Assembly (NCBI RefSeq): GCF_040369795.1 | Contig: NZ_AP028955.1 | Location: 868,001 to 932,000, forward strand | From: Spiroplasma_E ixodetis_B | GTDB lineage: Bacteria; Bacillota_I; Bacilli_A; Mycoplasmatales; VBWQ01 | Direction: 5' to 3' | DNA: 64,000 nt | Part shown: in pieces, positions 53,547 to 64,000 of the stretch | How positions within the stretch are numbered: position 1 is the stretch's first letter | Layout of the letters: each line of letters opens with the position of its first letter | The notes under the pieces: model-generated | Told to the model about the DNA's origin: nothing | Database searches by the model: none | Seen by the model: the letters and a program-made list of their open reading frames with translations, nothing else | Translations under genes and position numbers: made by a program

Positions 53547-56500
53547 ATGTCATATACTACAAAACAATTTGGTCATTATGCTAAAAGACGTGACTATACT
53601 AAAGTATCAGGAAATTTAGATCTTCCTGATTTAATTTCAATTCAACGTGATACTTATAAATGATTTATTGATACAGGAATACAAGAAGTATTTAATGAAA
53701 TATTTCCGGTAACTGATAATGATAATCGTATTATTTTATCATTGATTGATTGAGAATTTCGTAAACCAAGAAGAACATTAAAAGAAGCAAAAGATGAGTC
53801 AAAAACTTATGAAGCACCAATCTATACAAAATTATCTTTATCAATTCATGAAAATAATTGTCATTTAACTATTGCTGCTAAAGATAATATTTTAGATTAT
53901 TTAATGCATTGAATTAAAGACCAATTTGGTATTAAAAACATTAATGAACCAAAAGTTAGCGATAATATATATTATTTTGAAGAAAAAAATGTTCATGCTA
54001 ATAGTGAATTTTCAACTATTGAAGTTACTATTAAAAGTAGAGAAGAAGATGTTTTAATTGTTGATTATACATTAACTCGTGAAGGAGATGTATTTTTAGG
54101 TGATTTTCCATTAATGACACAAAAAGGAACATTTATTATTAATGGAAGTGAAAAGGTTGTTGTTTCGCAATTAGTTCGTTCACCAGGTGCATATTTTAAA
54201 ATTGAAATTGATCCAAAAACCGGATTATATAAATTTTTAGGTGATTTAATTCCATCACGTGGAACTTGACTAGAATTTGAAACTGATTCTAAACGTAATA
54301 AATTAGTTCGTAATAAAAATACAATTAAAGATATTATTCAAGTTAAAATTGAAAAATCACGTAAAATTGCAGTAACCACTTTACTTACTGCCTTAGGATT
54401 AACTAAAGATGATGTTATTAATATCATTGGTAAAGATGATGTTTTATTAAATACTTATGAATATGATGAACATCAAAATTGACCAGCAGCAGTACAAGAA
54501 ATTTATAAAAAAATTAAAGCCGGGGAAACTGCCAGTGTTGATGGTGCTGCAAAATTTTTAACTGGATTATTATTTGATTCAAAAAAATATGATTTAACAA
54601 AAGCAGGAAGATATAAGCTAATTCAAAAATTAGCTATTACAGATCGTGTTTTAAATTACACTCTAGCTGAAGATATTAAAGATATTAGAGGTAATGTTGT
54701 TTTATCCAAAAAAACAGTAATTGGTAAATCACAATTAGAAATTCTAAAAACAGTATTAGAAGAAGGAGCATGTTTAGTACCTTTAAAAACATTAATCAGT
54801 GATAGTGAACCAAAACATTATGTTCAGTTAATTAAAGTTTATAATGATAAAGAAAGATTAAATGAAGTTATTAATGTCGTTGGAATTAATCCTAAATGTA
54901 AAGAAGTGATTATTACTATTGCTGATATTTTAGCAACCCTTTCTTATATTTTAAATTTTGTTCATGGTATTGGTAATGCTGATGATATTGATCACTTAGC
55001 AAATCGTCGTATTCGTACAATTGGTGAATTACTACAAAACCAATTTCGTATCGGAATGGGACGTATTGAAAAAAACGTTAAAGAAAAAATGTCAACTACT
55101 GATAGTGATAAAATGAAACCAGCAAATATTACAAATAATAAACCATTAACAGCTGTTATTGGTGAGTTTTTTAACTTATCACAATTATCACAATTTATGG
55201 ATCAAACTAATCCATTAGCAGAATTGGCTAATAAAAGACGTTTAACTGCTTTAGGACCTGGCGGATTATCACGTGATCGTGCTAGTTTAGAAGTTCGTGA
55301 TGTTCACTATTCTCACTATGGAAGAATTTGTCCAATTGAAACTCCTGAAGGGCCTAATATTGGTTTAATCAATAATTTAGCCACTTATGCTCGTACTAAT
55401 GAATACGGTTTTATTGAAACACCTTACCGTCAAGTAATTGCAGGTAAAATTACTAATGAAATTAAATATTTAACTGCCGGTGAAGAAAAGAATTATATCA
55501 TTGCACAAGCTAATATTGAATTAGATACTAATAATGTTATTAAAAATAATAATGTTATTGCTCGTAGTAATGGTCAAAATATTATTGTTGGACCAAACGA
55601 AGTTGAATATATTGATGTTTCGCCAAAACAAATTGTGTCAATAGCTACAAGTTGTATTCCCTTTTTAGAAAATGATGATGCTAACCGTGCTTTAATGGGA
55701 GCTAATATGCAACGTCAAGCAATTCCATTATTAAAACCCCAAACACCAATTGTTGGTACGGGTGTTGAGTATGCTGTTGCTCGTGACTCAGGATTAGCTA
55801 TTGTTGCTAATTTACCGGGAGTTGTACAATATGTTGATTCTCATGAAATTATTATTAAATCAGAAGATGAAATAACAACTTATGAGTTAAGTCGTTTTGA
55901 ACGTAGTAATCAAGGAACAGCAGTAACTCATGTGCCATTAGTAAAAGTTGGTGATAAAGTTGAAGTTAATCAAATTTTAGCAGATGGACCTTCGATGAAA
56001 GATGGCGAACTTGCATTAGGACAAAATGTAATTATTGCTTTCATGACTTGACATGGTTATAACTATGAAGATGCTATTATTATTAATGAACGTTTAGTAA
56101 AAGATGATGTTTATACTTCAATGCATATTGAAGAATATAATTTAGAATGTCGAAAAACAAAACAAGGTAAAGAGGAAATTACACGTGAAATCCCTAATAC
56201 TTCTGAACAATCAAGACGTTATCTTGATGACGAAGGAATTGTTTTAATTGGAACTGAAGTTAAAGAAGGAGATATTCTTGTTGGTAAAGTTACACCAAAA
56301 GGTCAAACACAATCAACTGCTGAAGAAAAATTATTAGCAGCTATTTTTGGTGAAAAATCACGTAATGTTAAAGATAATTCATTACGAGTACCTAATGGCG
56401 GTGCTGGAATTGTTCAAGGTATTAAACGTTATAAACGTGAAGATGGTTTTGACTTACCTTCAGAAGTAGAGGAAGTAGTTAAAGTATTTATTGTACAAAA

Positions 56501-57257
56501 ACGTAAAATCCGAGAAGGAGATAAAATGGCTGGAAGACACGGAAATAAAGGTGTTATTTCTAAAGTCTTACCAATTGAAGATATGCCTTTCCTAGAAGAT
56601 GGAACACCGGTTGATATTATGTTAAATCCATTAGGAGTACCATCGCGAATGAATATTGGACAAATTCTTGAATTACACTTAGGAATGGCTGCTAAAACTT
56701 TAGGAATTAAAGTAGCAACCCCTGTTTTTGATGGTGCAAAAAATCAAGACTTGTTAGATATTATGAAAGAAGCAAAATATAATGATTTTGATAAATTAAC
56801 ATTATATGATGGTTTAACTGGTGAAAAGTTTGCCAAGAAAATTTCTGTTGGTGTTATGTATATGCTAAAACTATCACATATGGTAGATGATAAATTACAT
56901 GCTCGTAATGTGGGTCCATATTCATTAATTACTCAACAACCATTAGGTGGCAAGGCACAAAATGGTGGACAAAGATTTGGAGAAATGGAAGTTTGAGCAT
57001 TAGAAGCTTATGGCGCTGCTCATACTTTACAAGAAATCCTAACTATTAAATCTGATGATATTAAAGGTAGAATTAAAACTTATGAAGCTATTCTACGTAA
57101 TAAACAGATTCCAATGCCAGGTATCCCTGAATCATTTAATGTTTTAACAAAAGAACTACAAGGTTTAGGAATAAATATTGTGTTAATTGACGAAAAAGGT
57201 CAAGAACAAAAAGTGGTAACTTACGATGAAGAAGTCGAAAGTTATCTTGAGGATTAG
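53547..57257 (+). CDS. rpoB: RNA polymerase beta subunit
   Basis: 1236 residues, MSYTTKQFGHYAKRRDYTKV. Conserved landmarks: SRGTWLEFE, the rifampicin region LSQLSQFMDQTNPLAELANK, ALGPGGLSRDRA and RICPIETPEGPNIGLI, and near the C-terminus KMAGRHGNKGV, PFLEDGTPVDIMLNPLGVPS and GGKAQNGGQRFGEMEVWALE. Asn562 stands where E. coli has His526 and Thr567 where it has Ser531. Asn at this site is the known basis of natural rifampicin resistance in Spiroplasma citri. Follows rplL after a terminator; 18 bases before rpoC. Confidence 0.97.
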
Positions 57258-57275
57258 AAAAGGAGTAATAAATAT

Positions 57276-60200
57276 ATGCAAATGCAAAAAAATTCAAAAC
57301 ATTATACTGCCCTTAAAATTTCTCTTGCTTCTCCCGATCAAATTCGCTCATGATCACACGGAGAAATTACAAAGCCAGAAACAATTAATTATAAGTCATT
57401 AAAACCTGAAAAAGATGGATTATTTGATGCACGAATATTTGGACCAACTAAAAATTATGAATGTACTTGTGGTAAATATAAGAAAATAAAAAATAAAGGT
57501 AAAGTTTGTGAACGTTGTTTAGTAGAAATTACTGAAGCAATTGTTCGACGTGAACGTTTAGGACACATTGAGTTAGAAGAGCCAGTAACTCATATTTGAA
57601 TGTTAAAGGCTTCTCCTTCAAGAATTGCGTTAGCATTAGATATGAAAGCTAAAGACTTAGAAGAAGTAGCATATTTTGTTTCTTATATTGTTTTAGATCC
57701 AGGGACCGCTAAAGATTTAAAACAAAAAATGATTATGGATTTAGGTAATGCTAAATCTTCAACTGATACTCGTAATCGTTTACGTAAAGTATTTGCACAA
57801 ATTTTAGAACAATTAGAACCTTCTTCTTTCGCTTATACTCGTGCTCAAATGTTAACTGATACTTTAGCAGATACTTCACGTCCATTTTCAATGGATGAAT
57901 GTGCTCAATTTATTACTAAACATACTGGAACAAAATTTGGAATTGGTGCTTCAGCTATTGAGTATTTATTAAAAAATATTAATTTAGAAAAAGAATTTCT
58001 TGCCGTTAAAAAACAATTGACAAACAAGAAATCACAAACTGATCGTAGAAAACTAGAACGTCGTTTAGATGTTATTGATTCATTTGCTAAATCAGGAAAT
58101 AAACCAGAATGAATGGTATTACACGCTATTCCGGTGATTCCACCTGATATTCGTCCAATTATTCAGTTAGATGGTGGTCGTTTTACAACATCAGAAATTA
58201 ATGATTTATATCGAAGAATTATTATTCGTAATGAACGCTTAAAAAAAGTAAAACAAATGGGAGCACCAATCTTAATTATTAATAATGAAAAAAGAATGTT
58301 GCAAGAATCAGTTGATGCTTTATTTGATAATGAACGTAAAGCACGTCCAGTAACAGGAAGAGATAAACGTCCATTAAAATCTTTAACTTCAACATTAAAA
58401 GGAAAACAAGGACGTTTCCGTCAAAACTTATTAGGTAAGCGTGTTGATTATTCAGGTCGCAGTGTTATTGCTGTTGGCCCGGAATTAAAAATGTATCAAT
58501 GCGGTATTCCTCGTGATATGGCAATTATTTTGTTCAAACCTTTTGTTGTGCAAAGATTAGTTCATCAAGAATTAGCTTTAAATATTAAAATTGCTGAAAA
58601 ATTAATTGAAATCCAAGATGAACGAATTTGAGATGTTTTAGAAGAAGTAATTAAAGATCGTCCTGTTTTATTAAACCGTGCCCCAACTTTACATCGTTTA
58701 GGAATTCAAGCATTTGAACCAATTCTAGTTAAAGGGAAAGCTATTCGTTTACATCCACTAGTAACTCCTGCTTTTAATGCTGACTTTGATGGTGACCAAA
58801 TGGCTGTTCACGTGCCAATTACTCAAGAAGCAGTAGCTGAAGCAAGAAGTTTAATGTTAGGTTCAAAAAATATTTTAAGTCCTAAAGATGGTAAACCAAT
58901 TGTTACGCCAACTCAAGATATGGTTCTTGGCAATTATTATTTAACTATTGAAAAATTAGATGAATTAGGTCAAGGTTCAATTTTTAAAGATGTTAATGAA
59001 GCGATTAAAGCTTATGATACAAAACAAGTTTCATTACATGCTATTATTGGAATTCGTGTGGCTAGTTTAGGTGCAAGTAAATTTGCTGCTACCGATCAAA
59101 ACAAATTTTTAATTACTACTATTGGTAAGATTATTTTTAATCAAATGTTTTCAGAAAGAATGCCATTTATTAATCGCCCAAATATTATTAATTTAACTGA
59201 AACTCATAATGAAGATTTAGTTACAACTAATGTTGATTTTCGTGAATTTATTAAAAAAAGAGTTATTGTTGAACCATTTAAGAAAAAATCTTTAGCAGAT
59301 ATTATTCATAAATATTTTAAAACTTTTGGAACTCAATTAACTGCACAAATGTTAGATAAAATGAAAAATCTTGGTTTTAAATTTTCAACAATTTCAGGAA
59401 CAACAATTTCTGCAGGCGATGTTGTATCTTATTCAGGTAAAACAAGATTATTTAAAGAAGCAGATGAATATGTTAAAACAATTAACAAGTTTTATAAACA
59501 AGGTATGTTAACTAATCGTGAGCGTCATTACCATATTATTAATAAATGAAGTGGTATTAAAAATAATATTCAAGTTGAACTAGAAACAGTTTTAAGAAAA
59601 GATATTGAAAATCCAATCTTTATGATGTGAGATTCAGGTGCTAGAACTAATATTAGTAATTTTACTCAATTAGTAGGGATGCGTGGTTTAATGAATAATC
59701 CAAAAGGAGAAGTTATTGAATTACCAATTAAATCTTCATTCCGTGAAGGATTAAATGTTTCAGAGTTCTTTATTTCTACCCATGGTGCTCGTAAAGGAAT
59801 GGCAGATATGGCGCTTAAAACTTCTGACTCAGGCTATTTAACAAGAAGACTAGTTGACGTTTCACAAGATATTATTGTTACTGAAGAGGATTGTAATACC
59901 GGTAATGGCTTTATAATTAGTGACGTTGTTGACCAAAAACGTAATAATATTATTGTGCCGTTACGTGATCGTTTATTTGGGCGTTTTGTTCAAGGTGATG
60001 TTGTTGATAGTAAAAATAATGTAATTGTTGCAAATAATGAATTAATTACTGAAAAATTAGTAGAAACAATATTAGAGGCAAAAATTACAAAAATAAATAT
60101 TCGTTCAGTTTTAACTTGTGAAGCAAGTTATGGTGTTTGTCAAAAATGTTATGGTATTAATTTAACAACAGGTTCTATTGTTGCTATTGGTGAAGCAGTT

Positions 60201-61034
60201 GGAATTATTGCGGCGCAATCAATTGGTGAACCAGGAACTCAACTAACGATGAGAACTTTCCATACTGGAGGAGTTGCTGGTGGTAGTGATATTACCCAAG
60301 GATTACCAAGAATTAAAGAATTATTAGATATTACTAATCCCAAAGGTGCTGTTGCTATTATTAGTGAGTTTGATGGTAAAGTAACAGATATTCGTGAAGA
60401 GCAAGGAATTTATACAATTACTGTAAAGTCAAAACTTGACTATAAAGAATATAAAACTCAATATAATGCACAGGTAAGAATTAAAATTGGTGATAATGTT
60501 AAGATTGGCCAAAAACTAACTGAAGGTGCAATTAATATTACACAATTACTAGAAGTAGCGGGAATCATTGAAGTTCAACAGTATATTTTAAAAGAAGTAC
60601 AACGTGTTTATCGTTTACAAGGAATTGAAATTTCTGATAAGTATATTGAAATTATTATAAAACAAATGTTGAATCGTATTTTTGTAGTTGAAGGTAATGA
60701 TTCACCATTATTGCCTGGGGCGATTGTTGATATCAAAGAATTTAAGAATGTTAATGCCAAAATTATTGTTGCTGGTAAAAAACCCGCTTTTGGTCATCCA
60801 ATTATTTTAGGGATTAAAAAAGCACCATTAGAATCAGAATCATTCTTGGCTGCTGCTTCTTTCCAAGATACAACAAGAGTATTAACTAATGCTGTTATTA
60901 AGTCAAAACAAGATAATTTACGTGGTTTAAAGGAAAATGTTATTTTAGGAAACTTGATACCGGCCGGTACTGGTTTAATGCCAACTGAGAAGTTAATAGG
61001 TATGGGTAATTCTTCACTTGAAGAAGAATACTAA
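57276..61034 (+). CDS. rpoC: RNA polymerase beta-prime subunit
   Basis: 1252 residues. N-terminal zinc site CTCGKYKK...CERC (residues about 67-86), the active site NADFDGDQM with three metal-binding Asp, RAPTLHRLGIQAF, bridge and trigger region GARKGMADMALKTSDSGYLT, second zinc cluster CEASYGVCQKCYG and IIAAQSIGEPGTQLTMRTFH. Ribosome binding site AAAAGGAG. Ends in a clean hairpin terminator and forms one operon with rpoB. Confidence 0.97.
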
Positions 61035-61040
61035 ATTAAA

Positions 61041-61069
61041 ATAAAAAGTGAGAATAAAATTCTCACTTT
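61041..61069 (+). terminator. Terminator after rpoC
   Basis: AAAAAGTGAGAAT, three-base loop, ATTCTCACTTTTT, ten bases past the stop codon. Confidence 0.9.
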
Positions 61070-61090
61070 TTAAATATTTATATTTTATTT

Positions 61091-61645
61091 GGAAATTATC
61101 CCCGCATGTACTAGTGTGGAGGAAAAAATGAATTGAAATGAATTCAATAGCATATTTCAAAATGAAAACGATTGTTTGAAATATATAGCGAAGTTGAAAA
61201 TAATGAAATGTATCAGGTGTGCTTCTTCTAGTTTGAATGTTTCTGATTTGAGAAGAATAAGATGTTTGAAATGTCATCAAACATTTAGTAATCTTCATGA
61301 CACCATTTTTCATAAGTCACAAACACCTTTGACATCTTGGTTTTATCTCATCTTTAGATGAATAAACACAAAGCATGGTATACCATCAACAGATGTTGGA
61401 AGGGAATTGGGTGTGACATATAAAACAACTTGAAGAATGGGCCATGAAATCAGAACTAGAATTTGGAATCAAGATGCAGGGTTCATTGATGATGGCAAAG
61501 CATAGATGGATGAAATGTATCTTTCACATGTAGGTTTTATTAAACAAGGATCTTCCTTGTTTAATAAAACCTTGATTGTTGGAGTTTATGAGAAAACCAG
61601 CAACAAACTAATTGTGAAAGTATTGAAAAAAGCAGATGAGAAAAA
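61091..61645 (+). mobile_element. IS1595-like element, 5' part
   Basis: Left end GGAAATTATCCCCGCATGTA, then transposase from ATG 61128 (MNWNEFNSIFQNENDCLKYI, zinc ribbon CIRCASS/RCLKCHQTF, DDE start). A TAG-type break occurs at 61503 (DDGKA*MDEMY). Cut at 61646 by an IS3 end. A perfect 19-bp inverted repeat lies at 61532-61572. Confidence 0.87.
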
Positions 61646-61700
61646 TGGAATGGCAACCTTTTTTAGGACTGTTTTTTGGTAGACATTTGTGCTTGGTGTG
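61646..61700 (-). mobile_element. IS3-family right-end fragment
   Basis: TGGAATGGCAACCTTTTTTA and the last codons of orfB in reverse, matching 22900-22946. It is wedged between IS1595 and IS256 pieces. Confidence 0.82.
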
Positions 61701-61794
61701 GCAATGTTTAGTAATCTGTGTAACTTACAAAAATAACTATGTTTAATTAATTCTAGTAAATAAAATTAAATAACTAGAAAGAGTGAGTTACGTA

Positions 61795-62805
61795 TAGCTA
61801 ACTAAAGTAATGTTTACTCATATCTTGAAAAACAAAATCAATCGCTTTTTTAATATTTGGCCAATAATTTGGTAATATTTTTCTTATATTATGTTTTATA
61901 GCAAATCAAAAATGTTCAATTGGATTTAAATTAGGAGAATATGGTGGAAGAAATAATAGTTTGCATCCAGCATTTTCAATTAATTGTTGTGTTAATTTAG
62001 ATTTATGAAACGTTGCATTATCTAAAACTATAATTTGTCCACGCTTTAATACTGGAATTAGTATATTTTTTACATATGATTCAAAAATTTTACTGTTGCA
62101 ATGTCCTTCAAATGCTCATAGGGCTTTTAATTTACCTTTATTTAGTGAACCGATTATACTCATTCTTTTTATTTTATATGCGGGTTTATTATCAAATAAT
62201 CTTTTACCTTTTTCAGATCAACCATATTTATAAAATTCATTATCATCAATTCCAGATTCATCAATATATACTAAATCTTCATTCATTATTTTAGCTATTT
62301 ATTTTAAAAAATCTTCTTGTTTATTTTTATCTCTTTGTTCATATAGAAAAGTTTTTTTATATTTATAATTTAGTTTTTTGAAATAGTTATAAACTGTTTC
62401 TTTAGTCATATCATCAAATTTTTCAATCACTTTTTGAACTGTAACATCTTTATTTTGCGCTAAATAATTTTTTAATTCATCTAAATCCTTTATTTTGTGG
62501 CTATGTCTTTTTTGATAATTCAAAATTGGTTTTATATGCCCAGTTTCTTTTTTTCTTTTTCTTCATAAGAATAAAGTCTTTCTAGTAATATTGAACACTT
62601 TACAAATTTCTTTAATTTTCATGTTTTTACTTTCATAGGCTTCTATTACTTTTCTTCGTAAGTCTTCACTGTATGGTTTTGGCATAATTTAATCTTCCTA
62701 ATCTATTTTAAATATTGCTGAATTGTACTTTTAAATTCAAAAACTTTTTAAATTACATATTATTATTTTACATTATTTATGAGTAAACATTACTTTAGTT
62801 AGCTA
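61795..62805 (-). mobile_element. IS630-family element, complete (1011 bp)
   Basis: 27-bp inverted ends and TA on both sides (61793, 62806). It landed at the TA of the IS256 sequence ACGTATGTC, so the duplicated TA recreates the ATG start codon downstream. Confidence 0.93.
61798..62685 (-). pseudogene. IS630-family transposase, single nonsense codon
   Basis: 295-residue frame with A7 run in frame and all catalytic motifs (VYIDESGI, LDNATFHKS, SPNLNPIEHFW). One lesion only: TAA for GAA after KQEDFLK near 62302. The nearest to intact IS630 gene in the window. Confidence 0.87.
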
Positions 62806-62806
62806 T

Positions 62807-63782
62807 ATGTCTAAAAAACAAAATATTAATAATAATGATCCAATATCAAAAGCAGTAGATTTATTACTAGAAAATACTGAAGATTTAACAACAGTTTTTA
62901 AAGAGGGAGATTTATATAAAGAATTAACAAAAAGATTAGTTGAAAAAATGTTGAATTCTGAAATGCAAAATTATTTAGGATATGAAAAAATCAACATAAT
63001 AATAGTGATAATGCTCGCAATGGTATAAGTTCAAAAAAATTAATAACTCAATAAGGTAAAATTGAGATTAATGTACCACGAGATCGTAATAGTAATTTTG
63101 AGCCAGTAATAGTTGCAAAAAGACAAAGAAGATTTGATGGTTTTGATCAACAAGTTCTTTCGTTATATGCCAAAGGCATGACTTTATCAGATATTAGAAT
63201 GCAGTTGCAAGAGTTATATCATGGTACTGATATTAGTGAAAGTGTTATTAGTCAAATTACTGATGATGTTATTGATGATGTTAAAGCATGACAAAATCGG
63301 CCATTAGAAAGTGTTTATCCGATTGTTTATTTTGATTGTATAGTAGTTAAAGTACGACAAGATAAACGCATTATTAACAAATCAGTTTATATAGCACTAG
63401 GAGTTGATTTAGAAGGTAAAAAAGATATTTTAGGTTTATGAATTAGTGAAAATGAAGGTTCTAAGTTTTGATTATCTAATTTCACAAAAATGAAAAATCG
63501 AGGCTTAAATGATATTCTTATTGCTTGTAGTGACAATTTAACAGGAATGTCAGAAGCGATACAATCAGTTTATCCTAAAACCAAACATCAATTATGCATA
63601 GTTCATCAAATTAGAAATAGTTTAAAATATGTTTCATACAAACATAGAAAATCACTAGTTACAGATTTAAAACCAATTTATAGTGCATGTAGTGAAGAAC
63701 AAGCAATGCAAGCTTTAGAATCTTTTGAAAGTAAATGAAATAAACAATATCCTCAAATTGCTAAATCATGATAAAAAAATTG
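62807..63782 (+). pseudogene. IS256-family transposase, frameshifted and truncated
   Basis: MSKKQNINNNDPISKAVDLL, then the same A-run loss as at 5308 (LGYEKINIIIV), a TAA near 63052 and truncation after QIAKS. Both Asp motifs are present and the Glu is lost. Confidence 0.83.
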
Positions 63783-64000
63783 GTGGATTTTTAAAAATCT
63801 GTGTATCTTTTTACAAAGTTACTAGTTTAGATTAATTCTATCTTCAAATTTTATCATAAAATGAGCAATTGCTGTATTTTGATTTTGAATGGGCATTGTT
63901 CATTTTTTTGTTATATTTTCAATTGCTAAGTAAAATATTTTAAAAACTGCCATATCATTTGGAAAAACTTTTTTATTTCTAATAACTTTTCGTAATTGAC
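63783..64000 (-). mobile_element. IS256-family 3' end, continues beyond window
   Basis: The right end is slightly damaged (GTGGATTTTTAAAAATC in place of GAGGCTTTTTAAAAATC), then the transposase C-terminus in reverse (SVNSQLRKV region at the window edge). Confidence 0.83.

Larger units (their letters stand above)
61701..63782 (+). mobile_element. IS256-family element split by IS630, right end missing
   Basis: Left end and leader at 61701-61794, interrupted by IS630, then transposase from 62807 to 63782, where a reverse IS256 end takes over. Confidence 0.86.

Noticed and set aside
1..64000. CRISPR array or cas genes
   Set aside because: All repeats found are IS ends or mini elements; none are regularly spaced with unique spacers, and no cas-like protein is seen.
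1..64000. tRNA or rRNA genes
   Set aside because: I looked in the gaps (for example 12348-12498, 15563-15777, 30560-30708, 44208-44454) and found no cloverleaf with a GTTCRANYC-type arm. A dedicated scan could still find one.

Overview
The window reads as a mollicute chromosome, almost certainly a Spiroplasma. It is very AT-rich, and real genes (rpoB, rpoC, ileS, asnS, pstCA) stay open only if TGA is read as tryptophan (genetic code 4). RpoB, RpoC, IleRS, PstB, TsaE, LspA and GreA look mollicute/Firmicute-like. The window is unusually rich in insertion sequences. I count five IS families (IS5-like, IS256, IS630, IS3, IS1595-like), about 25 pieces, many nested or butted directly against one another, plus two short non-autonomous elements. 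This suggests a host-associated lineage in active genome decay.

Layout. 1-6640: an IS1595 end, a small membrane protein, and a magnesium P-type ATPase gene (mgtA) cut by nested IS5 copies and truncated by IS630. 6640-8119: remains of a gene resembling the catalytic region of anthrax edema factor/ExoY adenylate cyclases, broken by an IS3 end and three point lesions. 8084-15562: an island of surface and membrane proteins: a 691-residue surface protein, two lipoproteins, a YitT-family protein, a DUF3137-like protein and a membrane protein. 15778-18166: a decayed unknown gene split by IS630. 18167-22946: an IS-only block. 23476-28052: the phosphate uptake operon pstS-pstCA-pstB-phoU on the minus strand, with PstC and PstA fused. 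28263: rpmB. 28596-30559: an IS1595 element carrying IS630 and an 80-bp mini element. 30709-31618: an HPr-like gene and greA. 31650-34959: IS block with a decayed unknown gene and a 69-bp IS5 mini element. 35004-44207: housekeeping genes asnS, a Nudix protein, a dead pnuC, tsaE, and the ileS-lspA-rluD-rhomboid operon. 44455: a TIR-like N-terminal fragment cut by IS5. 45866-47525: six small minus-strand genes of phage or mobile-element style, including a RuvC-like resolvase and a possible ssDNA-binding protein. 47526-52181: IS block. 52251-61034: the intact rplJ-rplL and rpoB-rpoC clusters with an L10 leader. 61091-64000: IS block.

Intact genes are the conserved housekeeping ones and the surface-protein island. 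Genes for optional functions (Mg2+ uptake, nicotinamide riboside uptake, the toxin-like cyclase, the TIR-like protein) are the ones broken. Most transposase copies are themselves dead, often by single-base changes in A or T runs. One IS256 transposase is open but its element has lost its right end.
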